A stretch of DNA of 30,209 bases from a virus. Below, piece by piece: positions 29,301 to 30,209 of the stretch (position 1 is its first letter; every line of letters starts with the position of its first letter). The DNA is taken from positions 1-30,209 of IMG/VR virus record IMGVR_UViG_3300044527_000246. One strand, written 5' to 3'. Below the pieces are notes generated by a model. The model was not told the origin of the DNA. It worked only from the letters and a program-made list of their open reading frames with translations, and searched no databases. The position numbers and the translations under genes were made by a program.

Positions 29301-30209
29301 TCTGGCAACTTAGGTTTAGGAGTAACACCAAGTGCGTGGGTAGCAGGTGCGGGTCGTACAGCCGCTCAAATAGGTGTAACATCGGTTTCTACAAATTCAG
29401 GAAATGATGCCTTCTTTGGAACAAACTATTATGATGATGGCACTAATAACAAGTATATTAATAGTGATTTTTCATTAATATATGCACAACAAAGCGGTGA
29501 AAACAGATGGTATATAGCCCCCTCAGGCACAGCAGGTAATAATATAACCTTTACCCAAGCAATGACGTTAAATGCTTCGGGAAATCTTGGGATAGGCACT
29601 ACAACAATAGGCTCCCGCCTTCAAGTCAACGGCAATGCAGCTATCGGCTACTCAGCCTCTACTTCTGCACCAACAAATGGATTACAAGTAGCAGGAAACG
29701 TTGGGGTTGGAGTATCTCCAAGTGCGTGGAGTTCTGCTTATAGTGCTTTACAATTAAATTCAACTGCTTCACTTGCCGGTACATCAACAGGCGTTCTAAG
29801 ATTGATGAATAATTTATTTATAAATTCATCAGGAGAAGATAGATATATTACTACTGCTGCTGCTACTGCATATTTACAAAGTGCAGGTCAACACGTATTT
29901 TTTACTGCAGCGTCAGGAACGGCAGGTGGACTTGCAAGTACCACTCAAAGAATGGTTATTAATAATAGTGGAAATGTTGGTATTGCTACTAATACGGTTG
30001 GCTCTACCCTTCAAATCAACGGCAACGCAGCCATAGGATATTCAGCAAGTACCGCTGCTCCTACAAATGGATTAGCGGTAGCTGGTAATATTGGTGTAAA
30101 TACAACGGGTAGTGCTTGGGGTTCAAACTATCGTGTTTTAGAGTTACAAAAAGGTTCATCTTTCGTAAATAATAATGCTACAAACTATACGGGTGTTTAT
30201 TCCAATGCT
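26298..30209 (+). CDS. Tail fibre / receptor-binding protein (5' part, at least 1304 codons, runs off the window)
   Basis: The frame from ATG 26298 is open without a stop to the last base (exactly 1304 codons). The start MIRIFKLVLLLVVSQVAFGQ has the n-region, hydrophobic core and AFG-Q cleavage site of a Sec signal peptide, unusual for a virion protein. After a short N-domain come long, low-complexity Ser/Thr/Asn-rich repeats. A 70-residue unit occurs three times (starts V-T/S-S-V-A-T-N-N, ends PYLRK), a 62-residue unit twice (YVNAAGYG, YYLRR, LLGYVTR), and short S-N-R-I-N-L-K and N-I-S-D-T units throughout. From about 28970 the sequence changes to fibre-type repeats (MTLDASGNLGLG, SRLQVNGNAAIGYSAS) with a 39-residue unit twice. 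No S74-type chaperone end is seen, because the end lies outside. It is expected to bind the host surface. Confidence 0.85.
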   Translation, partial: MIRIFKLVLLLVVSQVAFGQAPTNYTNINGRYRWIAGMFDSTFHIPKGTAASLRTGGSTNAGALFYNTTDSSVYTYTGTQWIKLRGVIIDTTSLSNRINLKLNISDTASMLSPYARTNAVNAGLALKVNISDTSSMLSPYLRKVDTTAMLSPYKTFYPRTAISLTTTGTSGAATYNNSTGVLNIPQYADQFTGTVTSVATNNGTGITGGTITTAGTLAIDTALISTRLWRQKGIDSVQGNLTAGLALKVNISDTAFMLSPYLRKVDTTNKFVTQVYKKNGSDSVFYVRGGNQLWAFNDSTGNPGGGGGGKIYYFNGGVSMGTFGGFTMYELGDTANTGAAANFTRATTGNIANFITDPGKPGLLQIPAGVWTIDAYLSETGGGSNNAEIYVQVEKWDGSTITTIATSPIEQITNGSVIDLYTWSVSIPTTSLAVTDRIIIQFYIQNTNGKTVTLYTQNGYVGQVHTTFTTGIGAINGLTAPAQYLVTGTSGTDFNISSVTATHTFNLPTASATNRGALSSADWTAFNNKGSVSSVATNNATGITGGTITTTGTLAIDTTVISTRLWRQKGVDSVQANLTAGLALKVNISDTSSMLLPYLRKIDTASLSNRINLKVNISDTASMLSPYLRAIDTASLSNRINLKVNISDTSSMLNPYLRKTDTTSMLANYVNAAGYGLSKAGQVLSADSATLSNYYLRRNDSLTATNLLGYVTRKILADTASAIRSSNAGGSVTSVATNNGTGITGGTITTSGTLAIDTLLIATRAWRQKGIDSVEANLTSGLATKLNISDTSSMLTPYLRKVDTASLSNRINLKVNISDTSTMLGNYVNSAGYGITKAGQVVSADSATLSAYYLRRKDSLTSTNLLGYVTRTVLADSAAAIRAAGGGGSISGSGTTNYIPKFTSSSAIGNSVIQEASGSIGINVSPVADLQVGKSSGVTIAMSNSSSVTSGTRGGISWYNSNVSTVADIRAVAVTDNVGTQLEFYTRPAAGSLTQRMTLDASGNLGLGVTPSAWVAGAGRTAAQIGVTSVSTNSGNDAFFGTNYYDDGTNNKYINSDFSLIYAQQSGENRWYIAPSGTAGNNITFTQAMTLNASGNLGIGTTTIGSRLQVNGNAAIGYSASTSAPTNGLQVAGNVGVGVSPSAWSSAYSALQLNSTASLAGTSTGVLRLMNNLFINSSGEDRYITTAAATAYLQSAGQHVFFTAASGTAGGLASTTQRMVINNSGNVGIATNTVGSTLQINGNAAIGYSASTAAPTNGLAVAGNIGVNTTGSAWGSNYRVLELQKGSSFVNNNATNYTGVYSNA
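26880..27089 (+). repeat. Fibre 70-codon repeat, copy A
   Basis: This 210-bp copy encodes V-T-S-V-A-T-N-N-G-T-G-I-T-G-G-T, R-L-W-R-Q-K-G-I-D-S-V-Q and ends S-P-Y-L-R-K. Two further copies of exactly 210 bp follow in the same frame. Many codons differ while the amino acids stay the same. Confidence 0.85.
27891..28100 (+). repeat. Fibre 70-codon repeat, copy B
   Basis: The same 70-residue unit as at 26880-27089, ending L-P-Y-L-R-K. It is separated from copy A by a unique beta-rich domain (about 27100-27890) that lacks the repeat. Confidence 0.85.
28290..28475 (+). repeat. Fibre 62-codon repeat, copy 1
   Basis: A 186-bp unit encoding M-L-A-N-Y-V-N-A-A-G-Y-G, Y-Y-L-R-R and L-L-G-Y-V-T-R. A second copy of the same length lies at 28764-28949. 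Confidence 0.85.
28491..28700 (+). repeat. Fibre 70-codon repeat, copy C
   Basis: The third 210-bp copy, starting exactly 600 bp after copy B. Position 44 onwards has R-A-W-R-Q-K instead of R-L-W-R-Q-K. Confidence 0.85.
28764..28949 (+). repeat. Fibre 62-codon repeat, copy 2
   Basis: Same 62-residue unit as at 28290-28475, starting M-L-G-N-Y-V-N-S-A-G-Y-G. The two copies are in frame and differ at many silent positions. Confidence 0.85.
29613..29729 (+). repeat. Fibre 39-codon repeat, copy 1
   Basis: A 117-bp unit encoding S-R-L-Q-V-N-G-N-A-A-I-G-Y-S-A-S-T and ending S-P-S-A-W. A second copy with high base identity occurs at 30003-30119. Confidence 0.85.
30003..30119 (+). repeat. Fibre 39-codon repeat, copy 2
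   Basis: Second 117-bp copy (S-T-L-Q-I-N-G-N-A-A-I-G-Y-S-A-S-T ... T-G-S-A-W). Base identity with copy 1 is higher than for the other fibre repeats, so this duplication looks younger. Confidence 0.85.

Noticed and set aside
26298-30209. Diversity-generating retroelement acting on the fibre
   Set aside because: No reverse transcriptase gene and no adenine-rich template/variable repeat pair was found in the window; the fibre repeats are structural units with mainly silent differences. Sequence beyond 30209 could change this.
1-30209. CRISPR arrays, tRNA genes, insertion sequences, integrase or attachment sites
   Set aside because: No regular repeat-spacer pattern, cloverleaf, transposase or recombinase was recognised on either strand by eye.

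Overview
The window is a tailed double-stranded DNA phage (or prophage) with siphovirus-type morphology that infects a member of the Bacteroidota. The structural block contains terminase, portal, MuF-like protein, HK97-type protease and capsid, head-tail connectors, tail tube, tape measure and tail fibre genes. The host assignment rests on two things: promoters that match the Bacteroidota pattern (TTTG, about 20 bp, TAnnTTTG) and start codons that mostly lack Shine-Dalgarno sequences. No integrase, classical repressor, tRNA or CRISPR was seen, so the lifestyle is undecided. Both window edges cut through or abut genes (a spanin start at the left, the tail fibre at the right). The order is compatible with a circularly permuted genome in which lysis genes follow the fibre.

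Layout. (1) 1-2557, rightward: a unimolecular spanin, an M15 endopeptidase endolysin, a calcineurin-like phosphoesterase and three small genes, one with an HExxH motif. (2) 2558-8120, leftward: the replication and recombination block. It holds a DnaA domain IV-like protein, an HTH protein, a NinG-like HNH protein, an SSB-like small protein, a possible single-strand annealing protein, several unknowns, a PD-(D/E)XK endonuclease behind about 400 nt of structured non-coding DNA, a short lipoprotein and two very small membrane peptides. (3) 8121-8214: divergent promoters. (4) 8215-12136, rightward: an AT-hook/ribbon-helix-helix-like regulator and a tight six-gene carbohydrate cassette (three glycosyltransferases, two methyltransferases, one KdsC-like HAD phosphatase), then a strong terminator. 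(5) 12243-30209, rightward: packaging, head, tail, and a fibre longer than 1300 residues that runs off the window.

Regulation. One 37-bp promoter box occurs twice, on opposite strands. One copy precedes the structured non-coding region (leftward); the other lies just upstream of a terminator in front of the packaging and structural genes (rightward). Strong intrinsic terminators sit in the middle of otherwise continuous operons at 7683-7717, 12205-12237 and 18261-18289, so read-through or antitermination is probably part of the gene-expression programme.

The most interesting points are the structured RNA candidate with a loop-bulge pseudoknot next to a small endonuclease, the repeated promoter box, the phage-borne glycan cassette, and a tail fibre that starts with an apparent Sec signal peptide. 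All functional names come from motifs read by eye; no database search was run.
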